NCBI GenBank assembly: GCA_000934455.1
Contig: KN886767.1
Coordinates: forward strand, 1 to 34,810
Direction of reading: 5' to 3'
DNA: 34,810 nt
DNA from: Apostichopus parvimensis
Taxonomy: Eukaryota; Echinodermata; Holothuroidea; Aspidochirotida; Stichopodidae
Numbering within the stretch: the stretch's first letter is position 1; the number at the start of each line of letters is the position of its first letter. The translations under genes and the position numbers were made by a program. Below the pieces are notes generated by a model. That model was not told the DNA's origin. It worked only from the letters and a program-made list of their open reading frames with translations, and made no database searches. Below are positions 22,801-33,111 of this stretch, one piece after another.

Positions 22801-25800
22801 AGATAAAAGATAACAAGTTATCACGTTTCATTACTTTCTGCTTTTTGTAGCGACAAGAAAAAAACTTCACTTGCAAGTAACAGAAAGTTAACTTTATCAG
22901 AGGGCAGCACACGGTTTGGGGCGAGTCTTCAATGCCTTTAAGCTGCATGTTATAAATATAGCAGGTGAAGCTCCACATCACTACATAACCAGTGAAAACA
23001 CAGCAGTGGCAAAAAACAGCATTAGAAGTCAGTTTGTCAAATATTGGCACCATAAGTTCATGCAATGCTTATATCCACCATTGTTATGCTTTTCACAATC
23101 ATATTTTATAGTTTGGTCTTGAATTAAAGCACCTTCTTGTTGTTTCTCTACTGTTTTCTTCTTCTTCCCTCCCCCCACTTTTCATTTGGGGTGGAATTTT
23201 CTCTTTCTTTGTGGAAAAGGGCAACTGCTCTGAATGCACTAATTGTTAGATATTTCCTTCTCCATATTCCTCTCTATATGTACTATTATAAACTATAATC
23301 ATGTGGAATATTTAACTGATTTTTTTTTTCCATTTTTCAGTGGTTCTTGGCAAATTTTTCATATCATAAAGCCATGAATGACAAAAATCCTGTGGTAATG
23401 ACCACAGCCTCATCCACCTCAAGTAAGTCATATTTTCTCTCCTTATATGAAAGTTTCAAATATTAAAATTAATATCTTGAAAATAATTTTCAGCTGCAGA
23501 ATGACTAAACATCAATATTGTTTAACATGAAGCTGAACTAAGGTGTTCAGGCTTTAAGCAGAAATGTTTTCAAAGTCAAACAGTTGGTTTCTGTGATGAT
23601 ATCTCTAGGATTGATACATTGGGGTCTTAAGTTTAATTTCATTCAACTTTCCTTGTCAAGAATTTGTTTACTATTTTCGGGTTTGTTTATAATTCCCTGG
23701 TGTGCTTCCCGTTGTTGATTTACTTTTAAAAGTAATTTACTAAAAAAGGCCAAATGTCTCTTGAAATCCCTTCCGTACTGATTTTTTGGTTTAATTGAAT
23801 GAAAATTTGGGTGTAATCCCTAGTTCCACATTAAACAAGGAACGGCTCTGACTGGCACTCACTAGCAAAGAAATGGGTTACATTGTTAATATTTGTAAAC
23901 TGCATGAAATTGAAATAAACATGAGTAAAACAAAACACAAAATAAAACAAAAGGCTGGATTGCTTTGTTAGTAGAGGGCAGGGCTTACAATCCTCAGGTC
24001 ACTGGTTCAAAAGTCATTCTAGGCAAAAACTGCTCTCCTTTTTCCAGTTCGTTTGTAATTTCCATGTCAGTTTTTTATTTTGAATGTGTGCTTATGAAAG
24101 TTAAATTTATGATGGAAGAAGCTATGATTGGATAAAAATATAAATAATTTGTTCATAGCTAAGGATGAGAATGCCACAATAAATCGGTCCTAATCAAACT
24201 AGTAGTATCTGGAAATCCTGAACTTTAAATTTGAAGAAGTTTTATTCTTAAAAAAACATTTCTTTTTGGTCCCTTACAGGTCTTTTCACCTTGTTATTAG
24301 CAGGAGTTTTTCCCAGTTCACCTGGCGATAAATTCACATTAACTAAATTAGTTTCAGTACTTGCATGGTGAGTATTCTACTCTCTCTTATCAACTTCTAT
24401 ATAACCTAGATTTATATGTGACTTCTTTCCCCTTAAATAGGTATTTGAAAACCAAATCCCCCCCCTCTCTCCACCCTGACCACAAACTTGCATAACCCTA
24501 TCATGGATGCACATGTAATAATCTTTGTCATTACGTGACTCCATCTATTTCCAAAGTTTTCACTCAAGAAAAGCACTTTCAGGAAAATGACAGTTCTATC
24601 ATTTCTTACAGCAGTTGTTAGAAATAATGCATAAAATGTCATACTATTTGGGATCCAACCCTAAATCACATTTGTAACCAAAGAAGCCATTACATTTATC
24701 TTAGTATTTTCTACCTGTGAGTGACATTAACTTCTCCTCGTTTGTTCGTACTACTGTAGTATTGCAGGAGTATTCCTGGTTGTATTCTCAAAGGAACCAG
24801 AGCTGGGAGATTATCAGCTGGGAGCTGCCTGGGGTATGAGTAGCAGCATTTTCTATGCCATTTATCTGGTCATGCTCAGAAGAAAAGTTGATAACGAAGA
24901 TAAATTAGACATCCCCATGTTCTTTGGTAAGTTGATGACTGATTCCATCAAATGGACATTTTGTAACATAATGTTTAATATGCAGTTTTGCAAAACAAAA
25001 TTCTATACAATATTAGCAAATTTCTATACAAGTGCAAAATACATTTTGTACAAGAACTATAATATTGTATAAGAGACTTAAAGATTGCTACAAAAAAATT
25101 TAAACTTTCACTTATCCCGTGCTATGTAATGTCATTTTGTTTCTTTTATTCAATGCATTAACATAATGCATCAAATTTGTATACACTTTTATTACACAAT
25201 TACAAGGTTTTTGAACAATTCTGTTTCAACCATCTGTCTACACGAAACTTTTTATTATGAAACTGCATTTTGTACAAATGTAGCAAAAAAACAAAGTAAC
25301 TTTAAATGACTAATAATATTGGTATCTGAAAAGTACATCTTGTATTTTTTAATTAGTGTCAATGCTTTAATGATGCATCTCCCACCCCCCAACCCACCCC
25401 TACCCCCAAACCACCCCCAAATTCAGTTTGTACTAATCTTCTTATTCTTACATTTCTGTTTGTTGTTTCAGTTATTTTTTATGTATATATTCATTTAATT
25501 TTTATCGTCAGGGTTTGTTGGACTTTTCAACTTCATCTTAATCTGGCCCGGTATATTTGTTCTTCATTATTCATCTTTTGAGACGTTTGAGTTTCCCTCC
25601 TGGAAGGTCTGGGTTTACCTTGTATTAAATGGTCTCTTCGGAACGGTCTTGTCTGAGGTCCTGTGGCTGTGGTGAGTCTCATCAAATTGGACCGTGTGTT
25701 GAAACACTTTATGACACGCTCAAAGATACTTGGGTGGTGAGAAAGGTTTTTGTGTCAATTGCAATGCTACATCCATGCTGTGCTTGATAATAATTTAGTT

Positions 25801-28596
25801 ATTGAAATGTTTTTGAAATGGAAAAAAATGATGGATTGTGCTTTAATGGGAGTGAAGACTCGCGCACAAAGAAAAGTCTGATGCAGGTAATCTGACCTAG
25901 TTTCAAATGAGGTGTAACAGAAGTGTTAGACACCACCATCGATCCCAGAAAATACACATACAGCTTGCTACTGTCGGTCATTAGACACTAGTGTACAGCC
26001 AATACATACAGCTAGGGTCAATACCCACAACACAGTGTACATAGCAGTGATGGACATCTCAGGTCTAGATAAAAGATAACAAGGTATCACGTTTCATTAC
26101 TGTCTGCATTTTTTAGTGACAAGAAAAAACTTCACTTGCAAGCAAAGGAAAGTTTTTTCAGAGGCGGCACGCACTTTGGGGCGTGTTTAATGCCTTTAAC
26201 TAATGTTTTTCTTTTCTGTTTCCTCAGGGGTTGTTTCTTGACATCCTCTCTAATAGGTACACTATCCCTCAGCCTCACAATTCCTCTCACCGTGTTGGTA
26301 GAAATCTATTACAGCGATGTAAGTTCCATGAATACTTGTGATTATTAATTGATATTTTATTTTTTTATATTTTTTTATATTAACTAGTAATTTATTAATT
26401 TATTAAATTTTTATTAATTGAGTAGGTTAATTGATATTTTAAGGAGAGAGGCTCAAGTGGCTTGGACCTGTTTTGTATTGTTACATGTTCCCGTAGAATG
26501 AACGGTCAAAAATCTACATACTCTAGCGACTTTATGATTGGTTTATTAAAGAAAAAGGTTTAGTTGTTTATTTAGAACATAAATCCTTGTTTGCAGTGTG
26601 TCAAATAAGTTAGACTAGTTTCTTTTTGTCTGAAGCCAAAAGTCAGAAATAAATATCAATACATCAAAGTTCTTGTGTCTGTTTAATGAGTCAGTTATTT
26701 CATTAATTAAAGCAGTCATTAGATCAATTATTTCAAAGAACCATTCTGGAGTTAAACCAATGTTTACAGGATAAAATTGTTTTAACTTGTTTTACCCCTG
26801 GATGATGATGTTATTATCAAATAATTACTTCAATTATTTTATTTCAATAAAAAAAGTCATTTATGGGTTCAAATATTTGGATATTGCACCATTTATTGTC
26901 AAAATTTGGACCAAAAGCTGGATTAATAAACCTTACCCTTTTTTTTTCCTGGGTGCAAAATTTTGCAAATCAAGTGTAATAGAAATACTTATGTATCTCT
27001 TCTAATAACCTCACTCACAACAAGGTGTGGTATGTTTAGAATACTCATTTAGTACACCGCTGATAATGAAGTTGCCTTCACTTGCTTAGGTTTAATTGTT
27101 AATATTAGTCTTTATTTTCCTAAATTCTTATATGTGTTTGCATGCAATATTTTCTAATGATGATTAATACTTCTCTGAACAATATTGTAGTACATTGCAA
27201 GCATACCTTCTGAGGTGACTCATAATTCTCTCCTGATTTGGGCCAAGTTCTAAGTCGAGTCACTTGAGCTGACGAACCATTTATGTAATTTCTGAAAGAG
27301 GAAGAACAATGGATCGTGCAAATAAGCTGCCCTTAGAGTCATTATATCACTGTAACATGTATAAAAGTCACTGTAACATGTATAAATTACTTTTTGAGGC
27401 CACAACTGGTAACTATTTAATGAAGATTGGCAATCCAATTATCTGTCTTGTTTTGACTTTTCATTTTGCCAGATGTCATATAATTTACTGTTTTTCATCG
27501 GATGTGCTCCTGTGGTGGTCTCATTCCTATTAGTAAGTCTCTTACATTATTACGATGACTGGGATCCTGTCTGGGTAGCGTTTGCGCTGCTACTTCGGAT
27601 CATTAAGCATATCACTTGCTGTCTCTGGCGGGGAAAGTGGAAACAGTGAGTTATCTGACAGTTTTTGAAACTCAGTGTGAATAAAATAAATGACATGCTG
27701 CATTTTAGTTTTATATGTATTGTTGATTGGTTTCATAGCTATTTCAATACCATAAGCCAGTGTATCTTTCTATGAATGTAAACTGTGATGTTTTCAGGAT
27801 CTCTGCTGTTCCTAGTGATATGATCAAGAAGCTTTCTTGTAACACCTCTTGTTATATATATAAATAAATATATATAGGAATAATGGAAAAACTGTTAAAC
27901 AACTATGCTGCATTTAGAGAAAGGCTGTATCTCGAGTGAGATACAATACTTAAATTAGGTAAGTGATTGGAAGTAAAACAGCCAATGTTTGTTTTTTGCA
28001 GAGCTTTCGAGCAAAACTAGCTCTTCTTCAGTGCATGATCACCGAAAGTGACCTATATATATGTGTATATATATACTATATATAAATATATATATATATA
28101 CCAGCCTTACCAGGGAAAATTTTGAATTGTCGGAGAGGACCACTTTACTGTTCAGACGACCAAATCACCTTTGGAGGTCATTCGGACTAGTCGTTTAGAT
28201 TAAATTTAGATTGCATTTAGAGTAACTAACTCCAGATATGTAAAATCATTAATTGGTATCACCCACTATCACTCTGGAGATACTGAAATAAATCAGCTTT
28301 TCACCAACTGAAACTACACATCTCTCCAACAGTGTACACATTGGTCATTATTTGCTCTAATTAGTATAAATACAAAACAGACTTAACCTAGATTCATCTT
28401 GTATGAACAGTGACAGTGGTCCAGACTTAATGTGTTGGTGTTTGCAATTTTTAGTTCCCTGTCTTGGATACAAAATCAAAACGTGCTTTTATCTTCCTAT
28501 TTCAGCCGTACGCCTGAAGACCCTGAGCAAACGGAGCGTCTGATATCTCTGCATAACCTTACAGATACTAGGGAAGGGGAACAAGAATGTTGCTGA
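19745..28596 (+). CDS. SLC35F5: SLC35F5-family membrane transporter (13 coding exons, 479 aa)
   Basis: The 13 exons sum to 1440 nt and read in one frame to TGA at 28594-28596; every intron is GT-AG. The product is a multi-pass protein of the drug/metabolite transporter superfamily, solute carrier family 35 subfamily F. Visible hallmarks are TM1 (residues ~13-29), [13 protein letters not shown] before TM2 (~49-69), a long polar cytosolic loop (~78-185) with LYVPVKF and [10 protein letters not shown], then a helix cluster with [66 protein letters not shown] and a tail ERLISLHN. These agree with vertebrate SLC35F5, which is somewhat longer at the N-terminus. The substrate is, to my knowledge, not settled in any animal. 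An in-frame TAA at 19733-19735 in the same exon fixes the ATG. The exon begins at an acceptor (19731), so an upstream untranslated exon exists but is not identified. Confidence 0.95.
20127..20279 (+). CDS. SLC35F5: SLC35F5 coding exon 2
   Basis: Residues 36-86. It holds the luminal or extracellular NNKPFF motif, TM2 and the cytosolic FWKPWRRQC segment. Acceptor CCTTTCTTAG|TCC, donor TCATTG|GTAAGT, phase 0. Confidence 0.95.
20938..21006 (+). CDS. SLC35F5: SLC35F5 coding exon 3
   Basis: Residues 87-109, an acidic and Ser-rich cytosolic loop ([20 protein letters not shown]) that looks like a casein-kinase-2-type target. Acceptor TTTCTCCAG|CCT, donor CTTCTG|GTAAGA. The frame stays open through both junctions. 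Confidence 0.88.
21555..21627 (+). CDS. SLC35F5: SLC35F5 coding exon 4
   Basis: Residues 110-133 plus one base of codon 134. It contains [10 protein letters not shown], a conserved loop motif of the family. Acceptor CCTTCCCAG|AGT, donor AATCCAG|GTAGCT. Confidence 0.92.
21926..21979 (+). CDS. SLC35F5: SLC35F5 coding exon 5
   Basis: Residues 134-151 with split codons at both ends. It contains [12 protein letters not shown], characteristic of SLC35F5. Acceptor TCCTTTGCAG|ATT, donor TTAGCAG|GTAAAT. Confidence 0.93.
22236..22369 (+). CDS. SLC35F5: SLC35F5 coding exon 6
   Basis: Residues 152-196. It ends the cytosolic loop ([12 protein letters not shown]) and starts TM3 ([12 protein letters not shown]). 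Acceptor TTTTCTGGTCAG|ACT, donor ATGGTG|GTGAGT, phase 0. Confidence 0.94.
22424..22489. repeat. Two-copy 33-bp tandem duplication in intron 6
   Basis: TGGTATTTTACTTCAA followed by AATCACACCT occurs twice back to back. Confidence 0.85.
22577..22941 (+). mobile_element. TTAA-type MITE, copy 1 (intron 6)
   Basis: A perfect 22-bp terminal inverted repeat at 22576-22597 and 22921-22942 begins CTTAAAGGCATTGAAGACTC. TTAA sits at each outer edge (22577-22580 and 22938-22941), consistent with TTAA target duplication as in piggyBac or Kolobok superfamilies. The interior of about 310 bases has no coding capacity. Small minus-strand frames inside it also occur in copy 2 and belong to the element. Confidence 0.88.
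23341..23422 (+). CDS. SLC35F5: SLC35F5 coding exon 7
   Basis: Residues 197-223 plus one base. It continues TM3 ([12 protein letters not shown]) and leads to the TTASSTS motif before the next helix. Acceptor TTTTTCAG|TGG, donor ACCTCAA|GTAAGT. Confidence 0.95.
23951..24075 (+). mobile_element. Decayed tRNA-derived SINE in intron 7
   Basis: TTAGTAGAGGGCAGGGCTTA (A-box-like arm), then CAATCCTCAGGTCACTGGTT and CAAAAGTC (B-box-like GGTTCAAAAGTC) follow the order and spacing of a tRNA gene. The acceptor stem is not intact. A pyrimidine-rich tail (CTCTCCTTTTTCCAGTTCG) follows. Boundaries are approximate. Confidence 0.55.
24280..24367 (+). CDS. SLC35F5: SLC35F5 coding exon 8
   Basis: Residues 224-252 with split codons. 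It holds [20 protein letters not shown] and TKLVSVLA. Acceptor CCCTTACAG|GTC, donor GCATG|GTGAGT, phase 2. Confidence 0.95.
24760..24926 (+). CDS. SLC35F5: SLC35F5 coding exon 9
   Basis: Residues 253-308 plus one base of codon 309. Two hydrophobic segments ([10 protein letters not shown] and [12 protein letters not shown]) are followed by the signature [16 protein letters not shown]. Acceptor CTACTGTAG|TAT, donor TTCTTTG|GTAAGT. Confidence 0.96.
25380..25428. repeat. C-rich tract in intron 9
   Basis: CCCACCCCCCAACCCACCCC and then TACCCCCAAACCACCCCC form a 45-50 base run of C blocks on the sense strand, with i-motif or G-quadruplex potential on the template strand. Confidence 0.85.
25512..25671 (+). 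CDS. SLC35F5: SLC35F5 coding exon 10
   Basis: Residues 309-361 plus two bases. It continues as [20 protein letters not shown], then FETFEFPSW and [14 protein letters not shown]. Acceptor TTATCGTCAG|GGT, donor GGCTGTG|GTGAGT. Confidence 0.96.
25843..26199 (+). mobile_element. TTAA-type MITE, copy 2 (intron 10)
   Basis: It shares nearly all of its length with copy 1 in the same orientation, including long identical blocks such as AAGTGTTAGACACCACCATC and TGGACATCTCAGGTCTAGAT. Its ends are degraded: the left reads TTAATGGGAGTGAAGACTCG and the right TTTAATGCCTTTAA. TTAA bounds both sides (25843-25846 and 26196-26199). It is the older or more mutated copy. Confidence 0.85.
26228..26318 (+). CDS. 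SLC35F5: SLC35F5 coding exon 11
   Basis: Residues 362-392. It holds [20 protein letters not shown], the most conserved stretch of the family, and the next helix. Acceptor TGTTTCCTCAG|GGG, donor AGCGAT|GTAAGT, phase 0. A MITE ends 28 bases before this exon. Confidence 0.96.
26340..26450. repeat. AT-rich tract between direct repeats in intron 11
   Basis: TTAATTGATATTTTA occurs near 26346 and again near 26429. Between them is almost pure A/T with TTTTTTATA units. Confidence 0.6.
27347..27388. repeat. Two-copy 21-bp tandem duplication in intron 11
   Basis: TCACTGTAACATGTATAAA starts at 27347 and 27368. Confidence 0.85.
27473..27645 (+). CDS. SLC35F5: SLC35F5 coding exon 12
   Basis: Residues 393-449 plus two bases. 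It holds the last helices ([20 protein letters not shown]), [11 protein letters not shown] and a basic cytosolic stretch. Acceptor TTTTGCCAG|ATG, donor AAACA|GTGAGT. Confidence 0.94.
27853..28105. repeat. TA microsatellites around a possible retroelement tail in intron 12
   Basis: TATATA runs lie at about 27853-27880 and 28052-28103. Between them, AGAGCTTTCGAGCAAAACTA followed by GCTCTTCTTCAGTGCATGAT reads on the minus strand as CACTGAAGAAGAGCTAGTTT plus TGCTCGAAAGCTC. That phrase resembles the 3' region of some invertebrate retroelements. The family is unassigned. Confidence 0.4.
28506..28596 (+). CDS. SLC35F5: SLC35F5 coding exon 13 and stop
   Basis: Residues 450-479 and TGA. The cytosolic tail reads [20 protein letters not shown] and ends in two cysteines. 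Acceptor CTTCCTATTTCAG|CCG. Confidence 0.94.
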
Positions 28597-29110
28597 CATA
28601 GGCTGATATGACAAAAACAGGAGAATGTCATATGACATGATACTGTTTATGGTTTAATTAAAAAATAGTGAAGATGGTGTGGAACTGTGGATGACAAGTG
28701 GTAGTAAATAGATTGTCTACAAAGTAACTTACGGCTTGATTGCGTGCAATGAAATATAGCTTAGCGATCTTCAGGTAGATATAATTAAAAATAGTATGTT
28801 TTCTTAAGAAAGGCTTCCGATAGTAATGCTTGAAGTTCTACGGACACCTAGAGTACATTGGTTGTGTGTGGTAATCTCATTCAAAATCTGTAGAAATATT
28901 TCAAAAAGATCTTTTCATATCCAAGATATACACATTTGAAGTTTAGATAAACCTCGGAAACTCATTGAATATGTGCAAACTATGATGTGGAGTGTTGCAC
29001 TCACCCAAATTTCTTATTTAAGGCATTAATAAGTTAACTCCTAAATTACAAGCCCCACATATATCATTTGAATAATGAGATGTTCCTCTTTTCAAAGAAG
29101 ACAATAAAAT
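28597..29110 (+). terminator. SLC35F5 3' UTR with candidate poly(A) signals
   Basis: ATTAAA lies at 28658-28663 and AATAAA at 29103-29108. Further downstream, ATTAAA at 29802-29807 is followed by a GU-rich stretch (TTTGTGATGTTTGTGTTAAT), and AATAAA lies at 31322-31327. The true end cannot be chosen without transcripts. The 29103 signal lies inside an inverted-repeat element. Confidence 0.35.
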
Positions 29111-29393
29111 ATTTCAAAAAATATCACCTTAGGCCACAAACCTGTGTTCTTGAGATGAAGGTTGTAAAAACCAAAGGAATATCAACAGAAAATTGGGCAG
29201 TCACTCCTTGTACATTATCAATGTGCTTAATTAGCTAATGTTTATTCAGAAAATGAAACTAGAATTACGAAAAGACTTGTAAAATGGTCAATCTTTGATG
29301 GATTTTGATGGGAGTTGCAGCTATTCTCATGATTTCTAATGCCTATTTGAATGATTTGGACAATGTTGTTCATAGGTGTCCGTAGACCTTTAA
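28830..29393. mobile_element. TTAA-type inverted-repeat element in the SLC35F5 3' flank
   Basis: CTACGGACACCTA (28838-28850) and TAGGTGTCCGTAG (29373-29385) are perfect inverted repeats. Outward similarity continues as GCTTGAAGTT on the left and GCTTAAAGGT on the right read in reverse. The right edge is TTAA (29390-29393) and the left is TTGA (28830-28833), one change from it. The length of about 564 bases and lack of coding capacity fit a MITE of a different family from the intronic pair. Confidence 0.65.
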
Positions 29394-32100
29394 GCTTTCA
29401 AGTGAAAATTTCAAGTAAAAGAATACAAGATATTTCAATGTAATTCATTCTCATGATGGACTTTGTTTGATGACTGAATATTAATTCAGTTATTGGATTG
29501 ATGTCTTGAATTTTTTCTATTCCTCTGAAGTCATACTTGTAACATGACATTGTCGGAGTGTCTGCAATTAGAATTTTGGCTTCATTAATGTTCAAAATGT
29601 CCTCAATTGTTGACTTTATTGTGCAATCTTTTAACTTACAATAGTATCAGTAGAAGGTTCTGTTACAGAGAGGGCACATTAAAGAGGTCCTTCCATCCAT
29701 TAATTATAAAAGTGATCTAAAGTCACAGAAAATTAATTCTTTATGGACAAAGTGAAGCAGTTGTAGAGCTTTGTGTGTAGACTGATAATTGTTGATGTAC
29801 AATTAAAGATTTGTGATGTTTGTGTTAATACCGTTTAAGGGAACATCCTAACTCCCCCCTCTCTCCATCTCCCTCTCTGAAGCCACATCTGTTAAACACC
29901 ACCATTATCAAAATAATTCCACTCTCTATCTCTACATCTTGACTGCAGCTTATTTATGGGTGCTCATATTCAATTAGGGGGACAATGTGGAATAACAACT
30001 AATGGATGCATATTTACATAGTATACTTACAGAAAATTAAAGACCTCAAAAAGAGGGCCTGGTGACAAAATTGCCTCTGGGCCCAATCTGGCTCTACACC
30101 ACTTTTCATAGCGTAATTGCATCTTGAATGTGGGTGCTTACATCCTTCCTGCTATGACTTCATTGTCACGCCTTTAAGATGTAACTTAAAACTTTAAAGC
30201 AGCTTTTGGAGTTTCTTTGTTAAATTTTCAATGATTTGCAAGACCAGTCTCTAATGAAACTCTTTATTTCTTTCAAATAATGATAATAATATTTCAAAAA
30301 CTAATATTTCAAATTAAAGATATATTTCTTTCAAATCATGAAAATATCATGACTAATTTCGACAAAATTATTTATAATCAAAGTGATAAATTGGAATCTC
30401 TGATTGATTAAAAAAAATTAGACTGCTTTGTAACTTATCCCTTATGATGTTGTGTCATCATTAAAGTGCTGTGCGAATAGTCCAGTCACTATCCTAAGTA
30501 ACCACAGTGCTGAGTCTGCACTGGGAATTCCTACTTTTTTACAACCTTCTGGTGCTCAAAACTTGCCACTACAATTTTGAGTTTCACATGAACTTTCCAT
30601 TCGTAGATATTTTTCATCACAGCTGTAATGAGTATCTCTTTGTGAGTTAAAACTGACATGATTTTGACATTGGACATATTTTCTATCTGCTCTATTTCTA
30701 TATATGACATATACACCATTACGGCTTATTGTTTTCTTTGCATGTGTGTGAACCACCAAAGACTCCCTTATTTGTTTTTGCATTATGTTTTTACAAAACT
30801 GATATACATGTACCTCTATAATGATAAAATTATAAGATATTTTTTTTCACATTCCTTTTTCAAGAGTTAAACGTTTGCATTTGCAGTCTCCCTAAGACTG
30901 TATGATAGGAAGTTCAGAATTGTCCAATGATGATAGATTGGGGGAGGGAGAGTACAGCACAGGTGCTATCCAACCAGCCACCCCCATCCATTGACCCTCA
31001 GTATATATCCATTGACCATCAGCACATATCCATTGACCATCAGCATATATCTATTGACCATCAGCATATGTCCATAGAGTAATTCAAAATCAATAATGAT
31101 TGAACTACAGAAACAGTGGCATAACACTCACCCACCCATAATTGCAGGAGATTGTCAAAAGAATTTGTTTTAGTGTGTCTGTGTTGGGGGGAGGGGGGGC
31201 AGCTCATAGGTTAAATACTATTAACTGATAGGTAATGATAAAATGAAAATTTAATAATGGTCTACTGTAATTGCATATAAATTACAGATGATTGGTTGTG
31301 CAGATTAGACATGCAATGACCAATAAACTCTTGCTGTTAATGGCTATTACTTTTATTAATATCATTTTTATTTTATTTTTCTATTATTTTTGGAATTTAG
31401 GGTATGCTAAAAGATGTGTGAAAGTGGAAACTGTGCATTCTTAAAGATGAATGGAAAACTGTGCAAAACAACTTGTATATACTGTATGTTATTCTGTATA
31501 AAATTGAAAACTTAAATAGACTTGTTTAGAGTTGTAAAAAAATATGTATATCTGATTTTTTCTTTCTTTTATGTTGTTGGTATTTCATTGTTCTACTTCC
31601 TCATTGTCTTTGTTAATTAATTAATCAGATAGTTTAATCTGATGTGGTCCCTCCTTGCTATGACCAGTTCATCCAATGAAATATTCTCCCTCATTCAAAC
31701 AACTTGTACCCCTCAGTATTGTCGTCCCCTCAGTATTGTCGCCCCCCCCCCCCACCAGTCCTTTCCCAACCCATGTGATGGACAGTTGATACATGAGGGT
31801 AGATCAAAATTAAGTGAATGATAAGAAAAACTCAGTAAATACCAATCAAAATCCTCAAAGAGCAAATTAAACAGTATCCTGATGAATTTGAAATGTACAG
31901 TCATTCTACGTCAACTGTTTAACATGTTCGTACTCTTTGCCCATATTTAGGGAAGTTATTCTCGAACTAATACTACGGGCCAATAACTAACAGTCGCTTA
32001 TAGTACAAAGTAACAGATATCACTGATGTCTATTGCAAGTTTGCTCAATTTCTCATTGAAATTAAAGTCTTAATACGTGTAAACAAACTCCCGAAGCAGT
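29394..32100. other. Downstream flank of SLC35F5, no gene seen
   Basis: AT-rich sequence that may include distal 3' UTR. There are C/T-rich patches near 29850-29880 and poly-C at 31741-31753. No open frame looks conserved. Confidence 0.5.
30986..31069. repeat. 21-bp minisatellite, four copies
   Basis: ATCCATTGACCATCAGCATAT units start at 30986, 31007, 31028 and 31049 with one to three changes each. A partial fifth (GTCCATAGAG) follows. Confidence 0.9.
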
Positions 32101-32144
32101 TTCAATGTTTCTTATTCTATATGCACTCTGACCAAGGGAGTTTT

Positions 32145-32565
32145 ATGGAGAAAGCTGTCGCAATCGAAAGAAAGAAATTAATTTTCTGTTGCCCTTATGG
32201 CGCGAACGATTTACCGTAAAATCACTGCCACCGCCCATATCAGCATGTTCATTACACAAATGTAACCTATACATACTCGTATCGTCCACTTTTTTACCCA
32301 ATTCCACAAAGGAAACGTCTGAAAACACCTGTTTATTCATGATTGCAATGGAAGGAAATGACACAAATTCGCAAGCTACATCGATAAGACCGAAAGAACG
32401 ATACTATACAAGAGAACCTAACACAGGCTAGCCACGAAAGTGAAAGCAGTCCTATGCCTAACGGTCGTAGGCAAAACAGAAATTTGATTGCAGGCGCATG
32501 ATCTGTTGGGCGGCGCTTGCAAATTTCCATCGAAGTTTTCCGAATTTACGGACTCGTTAATAAAT
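32145..32565. promoter_or_regulatory. CpG-rich block, candidate promoter region
   Basis: I count about 25 CpG over about 480 bases from 32100, above what base composition predicts, in a genome that is otherwise CpG-poor. A GC box (GGGCGG) lies near 32509. Short frames on both strands start at good ATG contexts (plus 32348, minus 32341) but neither makes a recognisable protein. It could serve a neighbouring gene outside the window. Confidence 0.35.
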
Positions 32566-32749
32566 TTGGCGAATTTTATTCAGCTCAAAATGTTTAACAA
32601 CAAAATTAAAATAATGAATATCGGTATGGAAATTGCATAGAACGGTGTCATTTTCATTGATCCTTTAGTGCATTAAGCTGGAAAGGTCGAAATTTAAATT
32701 TAGCAAACACGTACTGAAACTTTAACATCGTTGTGACAATTGAACCGAA

Positions 32750-33111
32750 CATAGGCGTAGGAGGCGGGGGGCTAGGGGCTGCAGCCCCCCCCCAACCAAA
32801 AAAATTTGTGAAAATTCGGCCAATATGCTGAGAATTTTTCGGGCACCTACTGAAAGAAAAAAATTGCAATGTGTTTTTCAATGGTAAAACTGATATTATT
32901 ATTATCATTATTATTGTAACGACTTCCCCAATAATTCTAACCAATATGGAAGGGTAATAAGACGGCAAATAATTGTATGTTATTGGCATGCGATGTAATA
33001 ACCGATGCATGCCTATATGATATGCACGTCAACATGTGGAATGCGCGCGGAGCCCCCCACCCCCACCCCCACCCCCCACCCCCACCCCCTAAATCAAGTT
33101 GGGCGCCTATG
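32750..33111. mobile_element. Complete 362-bp hAT-like MITE with 8-bp target duplication
   Basis: The left end is CATAGGCGTAGGAGG and the right end read in reverse is CATAGGCGCCCAACT, sharing CATAGGCG. GAACCGAA lies directly outside both ends (32742-32749 and 33112-33119), a perfect 8-bp duplication as made by hAT transposases. A subterminal GGGGCTGCAGCCCC palindrome (about 32774-32787) and a C-rich array near the right end (33054-33090) are present. There is no coding capacity. Confidence 0.82.

Noticed and set aside
32143-32431. Short frames on both strands at a CpG-rich block as first coding exons
   Set aside because: The plus frame (from 32348) has no donor before its stop. The minus frame has a weak candidate donor (ACG|GTAAAT) but no downstream exon was found.
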